A stretch of DNA of 64,000 nucleotides, taken from a bacterium (GTDB taxonomy: Bacteria; Bacillota; Clostridia; Lachnospirales; Lachnospiraceae). The notes beneath the pieces were generated by a model. It made no database searches. It was given only the letters and a program-made list of their open reading frames with translations, and was not told the origin of the DNA. The position numbers and the translations under genes were made by a program. This document shows positions 52,384-61,703 of this stretch, piece by piece (position 1 is the stretch's first letter; every line of letters begins with the position of its first letter). The DNA lies in NCBI GenBank assembly GCA_023663725.1, contig JAMPGX010000004.1, positions 178,476-242,475 of the forward strand, read 5' to 3'.

Positions 52384-52947
52384 ATGGGAAAGATTACGGT
52401 GGAAAAATGTGAAATTGAAGGGCTGAAGGTGATCACACCCACGGTGCATGGGGACGCGAGAGGATATTTCGTGGAGACGTACAACTACAATGATTATAAG
52501 GCTGCTGGCATCGATGTGGAGTTTGTTCAGGACAATCAGTCGGCCTCCAGGAGAGGAGTGCTCCGCGGATTGCATTTCCAGATTCAGCATCCGCAGGACA
52601 AGCTGGTTCGCGTGATCAAGGGAGAGGTGTTTGACGTTGCCGTGGATCTGCGCAAGGGTTCCCCCACTTTTGGCAAGTGGCATGGGGTACTGCTCAGCGA
52701 GGAGAACATGAAGCAATTCTTTGTGCCCAAGGGATTTGCGCATGGCTATCTGGTCCTGTCCGAATATGCGGAATTCTGCTATAAATGCTCTGATTTCTAT
52801 CATCCGGGTGATGACGGCGGACTGAGATACAATGATCCGGAGATCGGAGTACAGTGGCCTGTCCCCGAAGGTATGGAGTTGATTCTGGTGGAAAGGGATG
52901 CCAATTGGGGTGGACTTTCCGCCTATGTGGAAGAATACGGAAGGTAA
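52384..52947 (+). CDS. rmlC: dTDP-4-dehydrorhamnose 3,5-epimerase
   Basis: A 187-residue cupin-type epimerase acting on dTDP-4-keto-6-deoxyglucose, the step that commits to dTDP-L-rhamnose. The conserved segments are GDARGYFVETYN, QDNQSASRRGVLRGLHFQ near 56 with the catalytic His, KLVRVIKGEVFDVAVDLRKGSPTFG near 78, PKGFAHGYLVLSEYAEFCYKCSDFY near 117, and NDPEIGVQWP. The final reductase RmlD is not in this window and must be elsewhere if rhamnose is made. ATG 52384 is 9 bases after AAAGGA. Confidence 0.93.
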   Translation: MGKITVEKCEIEGLKVITPTVHGDARGYFVETYNYNDYKAAGIDVEFVQDNQSASRRGVLRGLHFQIQHPQDKLVRVIKGEVFDVAVDLRKGSPTFGKWHGVLLSEENMKQFFVPKGFAHGYLVLSEYAEFCYKCSDFYHPGDDGGLRYNDPEIGVQWPVPEGMELILVERDANWGGLSAYVEEYGR

Positions 52948-52959
52948 CAGGAACATGTT

Positions 52960-53799
52960 ATGGAAAAAAAGAATTCATTCGCCGCACGGCTCGTACAGCT
53001 GCCCGTGGAATTATGGCAGAACAGGCGCCTGATCTGGAAGCTGTCCAAGAATGATTTTAAAAAGCGGTACGCTGGCTCCTATATGGGGGCGGTGTGGGGA
53101 TTTGCCCAGCCGCTGGTGACGGTACTCATGTACTATCTGGTGTTTGATAAGATATTTGGCAATAGGGCGGTAGAGCTGCGAAGCGGTGTGGAGGTTCCTT
53201 TTGTATTGTTTATTACCGCAGGTCTGGTGCCCTGGTTCTTTTTCAGCGAGGCTATCAGTCAGGGCACGATGTCGCTGATTGAGTACGGCTATCTGGTGAA
53301 AAAAGTGGTGTTCAAGATCAGCATATTGCCAATGATCAAAGTGATTGCCGCCACCTTCAGCCATACATTCTTTTTGATTCTGGCTGTGCTGCTGGCCTGT
53401 GTATATGGTTATTACCCCAGTGTTCATCTGGTGCAGCTTCTGTACTATGGCGCTTGTCTGTTCCTGCTGGTACTGGCCATGACTTATACCACCTGCGCCG
53501 TGGTGGTATTTTTCCGTGATCTGTCTCAGATCATCTCTATTGTTATTCAGATTGGCATGTGGGCGACTCCTATTCTGTGGAGCCTGGACGCGATCCATAA
53601 CCCGATAGTGGCGACGTTGCTCAGGCTCAATCCTCTGGTGTATATTGTAAACGGGTACAGGGATACTCTGTATGGGCGTCGATGGTTCTTCGAGGATATA
53701 TATGGAACCCTATATTTCTGGGCGGTAACCCTGGCGCTGTTCCTGATGGGAACAGTGATCTTTAAAAAGCTGAAGGTGCACTTTGCGGATGTAATCTGA
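52960..53799 (+). CDS. ABC-2 type polysaccharide exporter permease (Wzm-like)
   Basis: A 279-residue membrane protein with six segments and the family start LSKNDFKKRYAGSYMGAVWGFAQPL near 28. It also shows LVPWFFFSEAISQGTMSLIEYGYLVKKV near 92 and the C-terminal NPLVYIVNGYRD near 227. It pairs with the ATPase gene 51 bases downstream to export a completed polysaccharide across the membrane. Wzm/TagG-like permeases serve O-antigens, rhamnans and teichoic acids. Which one applies depends on the glycan built by this locus. Confidence 0.9.
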   Translation: MEKKNSFAARLVQLPVELWQNRRLIWKLSKNDFKKRYAGSYMGAVWGFAQPLVTVLMYYLVFDKIFGNRAVELRSGVEVPFVLFITAGLVPWFFFSEAISQGTMSLIEYGYLVKKVVFKISILPMIKVIAATFSHTFFLILAVLLACVYGYYPSVHLVQLLYYGACLFLLVLAMTYTTCAVVVFFRDLSQIISIVIQIGMWATPILWSLDAIHNPIVATLLRLNPLVYIVNGYRDTLYGRRWFFEDIYGTLYFWAVTLALFLMGTVIFKKLKVHFADVI

Positions 53800-53850
53800 T
53801 GACATTCGATGCTTCGGGCGCGGCCCGCGGTATTTGTGAAGAGGGAAAAG

Positions 53851-55134
53851 ATGGACGAAAAAGATAGCAGAGAGGTGGCCATTGAGGTCAAAAATCTGAA
53901 TAAAGTATACACACTGTATGACAAACCCTCAGACCGCTTCAGAGAGGCGTTGCGGCTGACCAGGAAGAAGTATAAACAGCATTATGCGCTGCGGGACGTG
54001 GACATGTCCATAGCCAAGGGAGAGACGGTGGGGATAATCGGCACCAATGGCTCGGGTAAGTCTACGATTTTGAAAATCATAACGGGTGTTTTGCATCCGA
54101 CCTCCGGCCAGGTGCGGGTAAATGGACGGATATCTGCCCTGTTAGAGTTAGGGGCGGGCTTTGACATGGAGTATAACGGTATAGAGAACGTGTATCTCAA
54201 CGGTACGATGCTCGGCTTTTCTGAGGAGGAGATCGAGGAAAAGCTTCCGGAGATATTGGAGTTCGCGGATATCGGGGACTATGTGCATCAGCCGGTCAAG
54301 ACTTATTCCAGCGGTATGTTTGTGCGGCTTGCATTTGCGGTAGCCATCAACATTGACCCAGAGATACTGATTGTGGATGAGGCTCTGTCCGTCGGGGATG
54401 TCTTCTTCCAGGCAAAATGTTACCGGAAGTTTGAGGAGTTTAAGAAGAAAGGTAAGACGATTCTGTTTGTCAGCCATGACCTTGGCAGCATCAGCAGGTA
54501 TTGTGACAGGGTTTATCTGCTGAATCAGGGCGTGCTTCTGGGGGAGGGGAAACCCAAGAAGATGATAGATGCCTACAAGCAGGTCCTGGTGGGACAATAC
54601 GAGGAGGAGAACGGGACAGAGCACGGGTCCGGCGACGAACTGGGGCGCAATCCTGAGCCGCTGGAGTATGGCACACATCAGGCGGAGATACAGGAGGCGT
54701 ATATCACGGACGAACGGGGAATCCGTGCCAACGCCATTCTGAAGGGCTCCCTGTTTGCCATCCATATGAAGGTGGCTTTCTATGAGCATATACCGGCTCC
54801 GATTTTTGCCTACACGGTGAAAAATGTTATTGGCGTGGAGATTACCGGCACCAATACCATGGTAGAAAAGGCTTATCTCGAAAGCGCGGAGCCAGGACAG
54901 ATCAAGGAGATTGTCTTTACTCAGGAGATGAATCTTCAGGGAGGCGAATATCTGCTTTCTCTGGGGCTCACCGGCTATGAGGGGGACAGCTTTCAGGTCT
55001 ATCACCGATTGTATGACGCATTGAATATCACTGTGGTGTCAGATAAGAACACGGTGGGATACTATGACATGAACTCCCGGATTACAGTGAAGGATGTGAC
55101 GCCCGACCCGCCGTGCGGCGAAAGGGATGCCTGA
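53851..55134 (+). CDS. polysaccharide exporter ATPase with C-terminal glycan-binding domain (Wzt-like)
   Basis: A 427-residue protein. The ATPase half (1-245) has Walker A GTNGSGKST near 64, ISALLELGAGFDMEYNGIENVYLNG near 94 (typical of Wzt/TagH), signature YSSGM near 152, and Walker B ILIVDEALSVGD near 173. After about 275 comes a beta-rich domain (EIQEAYITDERGIRANAI, FAIHMKVAFYEHI, EYLLSLGLTGY) like the Wzt C-terminal carbohydrate-binding domain, which recognises the chain-end cap before export. That fits the WbdD-like capping enzyme encoded next. ATG 53851 is chosen for GAGGGAAAAG; its stop overlaps a possible upstream start of the next gene. Confidence 0.9.
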   Translation: MDEKDSREVAIEVKNLNKVYTLYDKPSDRFREALRLTRKKYKQHYALRDVDMSIAKGETVGIIGTNGSGKSTILKIITGVLHPTSGQVRVNGRISALLELGAGFDMEYNGIENVYLNGTMLGFSEEEIEEKLPEILEFADIGDYVHQPVKTYSSGMFVRLAFAVAINIDPEILIVDEALSVGDVFFQAKCYRKFEEFKKKGKTILFVSHDLGSISRYCDRVYLLNQGVLLGEGKPKKMIDAYKQVLVGQYEEENGTEHGSGDELGRNPEPLEYGTHQAEIQEAYITDERGIRANAILKGSLFAIHMKVAFYEHIPAPIFAYTVKNVIGVEITGTNTMVEKAYLESAEPGQIKEIVFTQEMNLQGGEYLLSLGLTGYEGDSFQVYHRLYDALNITVVSDKNTVGYYDMNSRITVKDVTPDPPCGERDA

Positions 55135-55168
55135 GCGAGCAGATCAGTCTATGAGGAAGGTAGCGGAT

Positions 55169-57247
55169 ATGACAGAACAGATCGGCAAGGTAATATTGGA
55201 CCTCAGCAAATACGCGGGGGAAGACCTCTACTGTGACGGCGCGGTGGAGGATGAACTGCTTGATATCGTGCAGAAGCATGCCCCCGAGGATTATCAGCGA
55301 TTGATAGAACAGAGGGGCAGTTGGCCGATACTGTATCATCTGTCAGCTCTGCGGGAGAATATTGTGGATTTTGTGCCCATGACGGAGCAGGACAGAGTGC
55401 TTGAGGTGGGCAGCGGCTGCGGCGCCATCACGGGTGCGCTCGCCAGAAAAGCTGGGAGTGTGACCTGCGTTGAGCTATCTAAAAAGCGCAGTCTGATCAA
55501 TGCGCATCGCCATAGTGAATGTGGTAATGTGACGATCCATGTGGGGAATTTTCAGGATATCGAGACACAGCTCCCACAGGATTATGACTATATCTGTCTG
55601 ATCGGTGTATTTGAATATGGCAGGGCATATATTGGCGGAGATCATCCCTATGAGGAATTCCTTCGCATCCTGATGAGGCATCTGGCCCCGGGAGGTCACA
55701 TCCTGATTGCCATCGAGAATAAATACGGCTTGAAATACTTCGCGGGGTGCACGGAGGATCATCTGGGAACGTATTTCAGCGGGATTGAGAATTATCGAGG
55801 GGAAGGCTCTGCCCGCACTTTTTCCCGTCAGGGCCTGGAAAAAATCTTTTCCGCCTGCGACATACGGGAATGCAGCTTCTATTATCCCTATCCGGATTAC
55901 AAGTTTATGACTTCAGTATACTCGGACAGCCATCAACCTCGTCGAGGAGAGCTGTCCAATAATCTGCGGAATTATGACAGGGATCGCATGGTGCTCTTTG
56001 ACGAGGAGTCGGCTTTTGACGGTATTGTGGAGGACGGCTTATTTTCGGTATTTGCCAACTCTTATCTGGCGGTAATCGGTCCTCCATTCGCGACACAATA
56101 TGTAAAATACTCCAATGATCGGGCAAAGGAATTCCGAATCAGGACGGAATTCTGCCAGAATGAGGAGGGGCTTAGGGTGGTGCGCAAATATCCTCTGACC
56201 CAGGAGGCCCGAGAGCATGTGCGCAGGATGGCATGGGCCTGTGAGCGTCTGTCAGAGCGGTATCAGGGCAGTGGATTAGCGATCAACAGGTGCAGGTTGA
56301 CAGATAATGACAACGAATGTTATGCAGAATTTGAATATCTGTCCGGCAGGCCGCTCTCCGAGCTTTTGGACGAATGTTTGGAGAGGGGGGACCAGGAAGG
56401 GTTCTGGCAATACTTTGACCGCTATATACAGCTGACAGGTTACCATGAAGACTTCCCAGTAACAGATTTCGACTTAATTTTTTCCAATATCATTGTGCAT
56501 GGCAGTGAGTGGACGCTGATTGATTACGAGTGGACCTTTGACGGGGCGGTAGCTTCCCGCGAGCTGGCTTATCGGGCGGTATACTGTTATCTGCTGGAAA
56601 GCGGTAAGCGTCACAGCCTGGACATGAGCATGTTCCTGGAAAAGCTGGGTTTGAGCGAGACGCGGGCTCAGGAGCTTCGGGACAGGGAACGGCAGTTTCA
56701 ACAGTATGTGGAGGGTAAGACTGTATCAATGGCAGTGTTGCGGGAGATTATTAACCGTAAGCTGATAGAGCCGCAGAGATGGCTCGAGAAGCTGGAAACC
56801 AACGCAGCCATATCGAGAGTACAGATCTATGAGGATACTGGAGCGGGGTACACGGAGGAGAATTCTTATTTCCTGAAACAGGCGTATGTGGATGACACAC
56901 GGATTGAAGTGGAGCTGTCCGTTGGCGGTAATGTGCGGATGCTGAGGGTGGATCCGGCGATGGACTGTGGGATATGTAATATCTTGGAGCTGTGCTTTAA
57001 CGGGGAGACAGTGCCGCTCAATGCCTCCAAGGTATTGGTTGTCAACGGTAGTCTGCTAAAATGCAGGGCTATGGATGGGAGTATGCACCAGACGGCAGTC
57101 TTTTCTACTAAGGACCCCAATATCAATATCAATATTGCCAGACTGAAGCCCCGTGCGGAGAATACGCTGTTCATGCGTCTGGAGATGGTGAGAATGCCGA
57201 TGCAGATGGTGGAGGATGTGGAGAGAGCGCTGAGGAGGCTAATTTGA
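55169..57247 (+). CDS. SAM methyltransferase with kinase-like domain (WbdD-like)
   Basis: A 692-residue cytoplasmic protein. Residues about 55-230 are a class I methyltransferase: RVLEVGSGCGAITGALA at 76-92, VELSKKRS near 103 and IAIENKYGLKYFAG near 185. Residues about 300-470 look like a degenerate protein-kinase fold: EYLSGRPLSELL near 391, DFDLIFSNIIVHG near 432 (catalytic-loop-like) and LIDYEWTFDG near 448 (metal-site-like). A helical and then beta-rich region follows. Size and order resemble WbdD of Escherichia coli O8/O9a, which caps O-antigen with methyl and phosphate groups to stop growth. The match is by pattern, not alignment. ATG 55169 follows GAGGAAGG. Confidence 0.7.
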   Translation: MTEQIGKVILDLSKYAGEDLYCDGAVEDELLDIVQKHAPEDYQRLIEQRGSWPILYHLSALRENIVDFVPMTEQDRVLEVGSGCGAITGALARKAGSVTCVELSKKRSLINAHRHSECGNVTIHVGNFQDIETQLPQDYDYICLIGVFEYGRAYIGGDHPYEEFLRILMRHLAPGGHILIAIENKYGLKYFAGCTEDHLGTYFSGIENYRGEGSARTFSRQGLEKIFSACDIRECSFYYPYPDYKFMTSVYSDSHQPRRGELSNNLRNYDRDRMVLFDEESAFDGIVEDGLFSVFANSYLAVIGPPFATQYVKYSNDRAKEFRIRTEFCQNEEGLRVVRKYPLTQEAREHVRRMAWACERLSERYQGSGLAINRCRLTDNDNECYAEFEYLSGRPLSELLDECLERGDQEGFWQYFDRYIQLTGYHEDFPVTDFDLIFSNIIVHGSEWTLIDYEWTFDGAVASRELAYRAVYCYLLESGKRHSLDMSMFLEKLGLSETRAQELRDRERQFQQYVEGKTVSMAVLREIINRKLIEPQRWLEKLETNAAISRVQIYEDTGAGYTEENSYFLKQAYVDDTRIEVELSVGGNVRMLRVDPAMDCGICNILELCFNGETVPLNASKVLVVNGSLLKCRAMDGSMHQTAVFSTKDPNININIARLKPRAENTLFMRLEMVRMPMQMVEDVERALRRLI

Positions 57248-57279
57248 ACATAATTTGAACAGGATGCGGAGAGAGTCTA

Positions 57280-59400
57280 ATGCAACTTGGAATTAAGGCA
57301 AAGCTGAGAAACCTTAGGGAAAAACAATTGAACAGGCAGTATGTGGGCAGGCTGGCGCGGGCAAAGCGCCAGATATCCTATGAGGACTGGCTGCGCCTGG
57401 TGGCTTGCCAGCAACCGCAGATAGGGCTTTCGTACCGCACAGGAATCATAACAGATGTTTTGAATGTGGCGAATCGGAATGAGACTCAGCAGGGCTTTGC
57501 CATGCTGAAGGAACAGGGGATATCGCTGATCCTGCAAAGCGGCGGTTATGTGGATCCGATGGCTTTTGCCTGGATTGCGGACTACTTCAGGGAGCACCCG
57601 CAGGCGCAGCTTCTTTATGGAGACGAGGACGTGTTGAGCCTGACGGGGAAGCACAGAAATAGTCCCTGCTTTAAGCCGGATTGGTCTCCGGATACCTGGC
57701 TGTCCTGCTTTTATCTGGGGAGCGTGATCGCCCTGCGCCGAGAGCTTGCGGCACCCTTTCAGGAGCTCTGGACACAGAGCGATGAGGATGTGCTATGCTT
57801 TGAGCGTCCCGAGCAGGTGCGTCTGTTGGTTCATCAGCTGCTCAGGCGGGCGGGCGGGTTTGAGAGGGACTGCGATACAGTCGCTCATCTGCGCGGCATG
57901 CTGTTCCATATGAGCTATGACGCCGCTCAAAATGGCAGGCAGAAGGCCTATTGGCAGGAGGATGGATTTGGCAGGTCAGGGGAGCTGTTGCGGAATGCGG
58001 TATCCGGAGATAGCCGACCGGTTACCATATCCGTTGTTATCCCATCCAGGGATAATCCCGATGTGCTGGAGCAGTGTTTGAACTCTCTGCGCAAATGTCA
58101 GGAAAATATTGGCAGTACCGAAAACGCAGTGGGGAATATGGAAGAGGAGAGCCCCAAGCAGCGTTACCAAATGGAGTTTCTGGTGATTGATAACGGGAGT
58201 ACTCCTGAAAACAGACAGAAAATCCAAAAAATAACATGCGGAATGAAATATATATATGAGCAAATGCCGTTTAATTTCTCCAGAATGTGCAATCGGGGAG
58301 CACAGGAAGCCAGTGGGGAGATATTGCTGTTTTTAAATGACGATATCACAGTCTGCGCGGACGGTTGGCTGGAGGCCATGGCGGACCGCGCGCTGCGCCC
58401 CTATGTGGGGGCGGTGGGGTTGAAGCTCTATTATCCGGATTGCACGACGATTCAACATGCAGGCATTGCGAATCTGCCGGGAGGACCGGTTCACAAGCTA
58501 CAGTTTACGGTGGATGGTCAGGAGGAGGACTGTGGTTATGGCAGTCTGGACCGCAATGTGATCGCTGTGACCGGCGCATGTCTGATGGTGCTGCGCGATC
58601 GGTTCCTGCAGGCAGGAGGGTTCCCAGAGGATTTGCAGGTGGCATATAACGATGTGGAGCTATGCCTCCGACTGCGGGAGGCAGGCTGGCACAATATGGT
58701 GGTCAACAGCTTTCACGCATATCATCATGAGTCCTTAAGTCGCGGCAGTGATCTGACGAGGGAGAAAATGATGCGTCTGCGCCAGGAGAGGGAAACGCTC
58801 TACCGTCGACATCCTCAATATGTGGGCTTTGACCCCTATTATTGGGACCCCCTGTGTACCGAGCTGGGGAATACGCATGTTTTTGCACAATATCTGGATA
58901 TTCGGACTGAGCTGCAGAGTGCGCTCCCGCGTCGGAGGCGGCTGGCCAGATATCCGGAGCGGGAGCCAGAGAAGCTTGTCTTCACGATGAAGCTGTATCC
59001 AGAGCTGGAACATAGGCCCCCCTCGGGATATGATATGGGAGACAGATGGTACTGTCTGCGGGGTTACCTGGTGGTAAAATGGGAGAATAACGCATGTTAT
59101 AAAAGATATCTGCTTCTGAGGGCTCAGAAGCAGGCGAATGAGGTATACATTATTCACCTGCGCGCCGGGTACAGCAGAGAAGCTGAGTATGGAGCGCAGG
59201 AGCAGCCCAATGTAGCGATGTGTGGCTTTGTGCTGACACTGCCACATGGCTGTCTGCCGGACGGCCTCTACCAAATCGGTATACAGGCTCGCAGCCGAGT
59301 TGGTCGACGCAGCTTGACCGCGTGGACGGAGCATTGGCTGCAGATCAGGAATGGGATGCCGGTTCCAGGAGATAATAAACTGATACAGGAATCCGTATAG
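57280..59400 (+). CDS. large GT2 family glycosyltransferase
   Basis: A 706-residue protein. The N-terminal region (1-240) looks like an incomplete GT2-like domain (LLYGDEDVL near 107 and FKPDWSPDTWLSC near 127). A full GT2 domain runs about 247-500: TISVVIPSRDNPDVLEQCLNSL, IDNGSTPENR, FNFSRMCNRGAQEASGEILLFLNDDI near 328-355, and YNDVELCLRLREAGW near 450. A C-terminal domain of about 150 residues follows. Such double-domain enzymes build rhamnan or O-antigen backbones next to Wzm/Wzt. The linkage and sugar are not readable. Confidence 0.82.
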   Translation: MQLGIKAKLRNLREKQLNRQYVGRLARAKRQISYEDWLRLVACQQPQIGLSYRTGIITDVLNVANRNETQQGFAMLKEQGISLILQSGGYVDPMAFAWIADYFREHPQAQLLYGDEDVLSLTGKHRNSPCFKPDWSPDTWLSCFYLGSVIALRRELAAPFQELWTQSDEDVLCFERPEQVRLLVHQLLRRAGGFERDCDTVAHLRGMLFHMSYDAAQNGRQKAYWQEDGFGRSGELLRNAVSGDSRPVTISVVIPSRDNPDVLEQCLNSLRKCQENIGSTENAVGNMEEESPKQRYQMEFLVIDNGSTPENRQKIQKITCGMKYIYEQMPFNFSRMCNRGAQEASGEILLFLNDDITVCADGWLEAMADRALRPYVGAVGLKLYYPDCTTIQHAGIANLPGGPVHKLQFTVDGQEEDCGYGSLDRNVIAVTGACLMVLRDRFLQAGGFPEDLQVAYNDVELCLRLREAGWHNMVVNSFHAYHHESLSRGSDLTREKMMRLRQERETLYRRHPQYVGFDPYYWDPLCTELGNTHVFAQYLDIRTELQSALPRRRRLARYPEREPEKLVFTMKLYPELEHRPPSGYDMGDRWYCLRGYLVVKWENNACYKRYLLLRAQKQANEVYIIHLRAGYSREAEYGAQEQPNVAMCGFVLTLPHGCLPDGLYQIGIQARSRVGRRSLTAWTEHWLQIRNGMPVPGDNKLIQESV

Positions 59401-59474
59401 GATGAAGCTGTATAAGAGTTGAGACAGTAGATGTGCGCGGTGGGATACATTGCGCCGTGCGAGGAAGGGAAGAC

Positions 59475-61550
59475 ATGGCAGATATAGATTATCAAGAGGC
59501 ATATGAGAGGGAAAAGGAGCGCTGCGCCCAGCTTGCGGACAAGCTCTCGCAGTTGGAGCTGGAGCGGGATATGCTGCGGGACAATCTCAATTTCATACAT
59601 AACAGTGTTTTCTGGAAGCTGAGCAAGCCTGTACGCAAGGTGATCCATTTTTTTATTCGGCAGTGCGCCCGCATCAGACGTGTACTGCATCCGAGAGACC
59701 TGATCAGAAAGCTGAAATATAAGAGGCGGGAGAGGCTTGCCAGCCGGCAGTTTGGTATGGCCAGCTTCCCTGATCAGGAGACCATTCGTACACAGCGGGA
59801 AGCCGTCTTTTCTAATAGGGTCAAATTCAGTATTCTGGTGCCGCTTTGGAATACGCCGCAGCAATTTCTGACAGATATGATATCGTCTGTTATGAATCAA
59901 ACCTATGCCAATTGGGAGCTATGTCTTGCAGATGGCTCTGATGATGAGCACAGTTATGTGGAAATGCTCTGTCAAAAGTATGTCGAAGAAGCTGGTGGCA
60001 GAATTATTTATCATCGATTGGATAAAAATGAAGGAATAGCAGGGAATACCAACCAGTGTTATGCTTATGCCACAGGGGACTATATCGGTCTGCTGGATCA
60101 TGATGATGTCCTGCATCCCTGCGCTCTGTATGAATATGCCAGGGTCATTAATGAAACAGGAGCGGATTTCATCTATTGCGATGAGGCAACCTTTAAAAAT
60201 GGCAGCATAGACAGATTGGTCAATCTGCATTTTAAGCCGGATTATGCTCCGGATACCCTGTGCGGCAATAACTATATCTGTCACTTTAGCGTCTTCTCCA
60301 GACATCTGTTGGAGGAGGATGCGGAGCTGTTCCGTACCAGTCTGGATGGCAGCCAGGATCACGATATGATCCTGCGCCTGACAGCTCGGGCCCAAAGGGT
60401 GTATCATGTGCCCAAGCTTTTGTATTATTGGCGCAGTCATGAGGGCAGTGTGGCATCCGACATTGAGGCCAAGCCCTATGCGGTGGAGGCGGCCAAACGA
60501 GCCGTGTCGGATCATCTGGAGAGACAGGGCTTCAGCCATTTTCAGATCAGCAGCACCAGAGCGTTTCCGACAATATTCCGGATTCGTTATCAGGTGGAGG
60601 GCAATCCCAGGGTGTCGGTGATCATTCCGAACAACGAGCACCGAGAGGAGCTGAAGCGTTGCGTGGGATCCATTCTGGAGCGTTCCACTTATGACAATTA
60701 TGAGCTTGTCATCGTGGAGAATGGCAGCGCATCGCAGGAAATCAAGGAGTATTACTCGGAGCTTCTGGGATACGATTATGAGCAGGCTCTTCGGGATGGC
60801 AAGGCGGAGAGACGTTCCACAGATTCCAGAGACGGCGGCTGTCTGACAAAGAAGTCCTCCGGCGCAGGGGAAGCGCCGGTGAAAATTGCAATATATAATG
60901 ACGGCTTTAACTATTCCGCGGTCAGCAATCTGGGAGAGAAGTATGCCGATGGAGATTATGTGCTGTTGTTGAACAATGATACACAGGTGATCACCTTCTG
61001 CTGGATCGAGGAGCTGCTGATGTATGCTCAGCGGGAGGATGTGGGTGCGGTGGGAGCTAAGCTATATTATGGAAACCATACGATTCAGCATGCGGGGGTA
61101 GTGATCGGTATGGGCGCCCATGGCACTGCCGGTCATAGTCATTATCAGCTCGGCTATCAGGACCTGGGCTATATGGGCCGTCTGTGCTATGCCCAGAACG
61201 TGTCCGCAGTCACGGGCGCCTGCCTGATGGTCAGAAGGAGTCTGTATGAGCAGGTGGAAGGACTGGATGAAAGCTTTGCCGTATCCCTGAACGATGTGGA
61301 TTTCTGCCTGCGGCTGCGGGAGCTGGGCAAATTAAATATCTTCACTCCCTTTGCGGAGCTGTATCATTATGAGTCCGAGTCGCGGGGAGATGACGTCCAT
61401 GGCGAGAATGCCCTCCGCTATGACGAGGAGGCGGCTCGATTCAGAGAGCGCTGGAAAACATTGCTCGAGCAGGGAGATCCCTATTTTAATCCGAACTTTA
61501 CACTGGAGCGAAGCGATTATCAGCTCAAGCTCCCCGATTCTGATCGATAA
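59475..61550 (+). CDS. large double-domain GT2 glycosyltransferase
   Basis: A 691-residue protein. Residues 5-45 form a coiled coil, then a basic stretch. The first GT2 domain (about 115-360) has KFSILVPLWNTP, LADGSDD, GLLDHDDVLHP near 207-217 and SQDHDMILRL near 293. The second (about 377-640) has RVSVIIPNNEHREELKRCVGSIL, VENGSASQ, LLLNNDTQVI near 499 and LNDVDFCLRLRELG near 603. Both DxD sites are intact, so two different linkages or an alternating backbone are possible. It is the last gene of the Wzm/Wzt operon and resembles the previous gene in its second domain. Confidence 0.85.
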   Translation: MADIDYQEAYEREKERCAQLADKLSQLELERDMLRDNLNFIHNSVFWKLSKPVRKVIHFFIRQCARIRRVLHPRDLIRKLKYKRRERLASRQFGMASFPDQETIRTQREAVFSNRVKFSILVPLWNTPQQFLTDMISSVMNQTYANWELCLADGSDDEHSYVEMLCQKYVEEAGGRIIYHRLDKNEGIAGNTNQCYAYATGDYIGLLDHDDVLHPCALYEYARVINETGADFIYCDEATFKNGSIDRLVNLHFKPDYAPDTLCGNNYICHFSVFSRHLLEEDAELFRTSLDGSQDHDMILRLTARAQRVYHVPKLLYYWRSHEGSVASDIEAKPYAVEAAKRAVSDHLERQGFSHFQISSTRAFPTIFRIRYQVEGNPRVSVIIPNNEHREELKRCVGSILERSTYDNYELVIVENGSASQEIKEYYSELLGYDYEQALRDGKAERRSTDSRDGGCLTKKSSGAGEAPVKIAIYNDGFNYSAVSNLGEKYADGDYVLLLNNDTQVITFCWIEELLMYAQREDVGAVGAKLYYGNHTIQHAGVVIGMGAHGTAGHSHYQLGYQDLGYMGRLCYAQNVSAVTGACLMVRRSLYEQVEGLDESFAVSLNDVDFCLRLRELGKLNIFTPFAELYHYESESRGDDVHGENALRYDEEAARFRERWKTLLEQGDPYFNPNFTLERSDYQLKLPDSDR

Positions 61551-61589
61551 ACCGAAATGTATTATACAATATAAAGAATGGTTTTTAAC

Positions 61590-61640
61590 ATATGGTTAAG
61601 GATGGCGGAAGATATATTTAAAGCTATTGCTTAGCCATAT
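61590..61640 (+). other. hairpin at the end of the exporter operon
   Basis: ATATGGTTAAG (61590-61600) pairs with CTTAGCCATAT (61630-61640) over 11 positions with one G-T pair and a 29-base loop. It could help to end the upstream transcript, but no T run follows directly, and the right arm overlaps the -35 box of the next promoter. Confidence 0.4.
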
Positions 61641-61656
61641 TTCAGTATGCTATATT
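61627..61656 (+). promoter_or_regulatory. promoter of the lipoprotein gene
   Basis: TTGCTT (61627-61632), 18 bases, TATATT (61651-61656), with TGC directly before the -10 box (extended -10). The leader before ATG 61704 is about 40 bases. Confidence 0.55.
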
Positions 61657-61703
61657 TTTCCTGACAGATGCAACTATATTATTATCAGGAGGAGACAAGG
61701 CAT

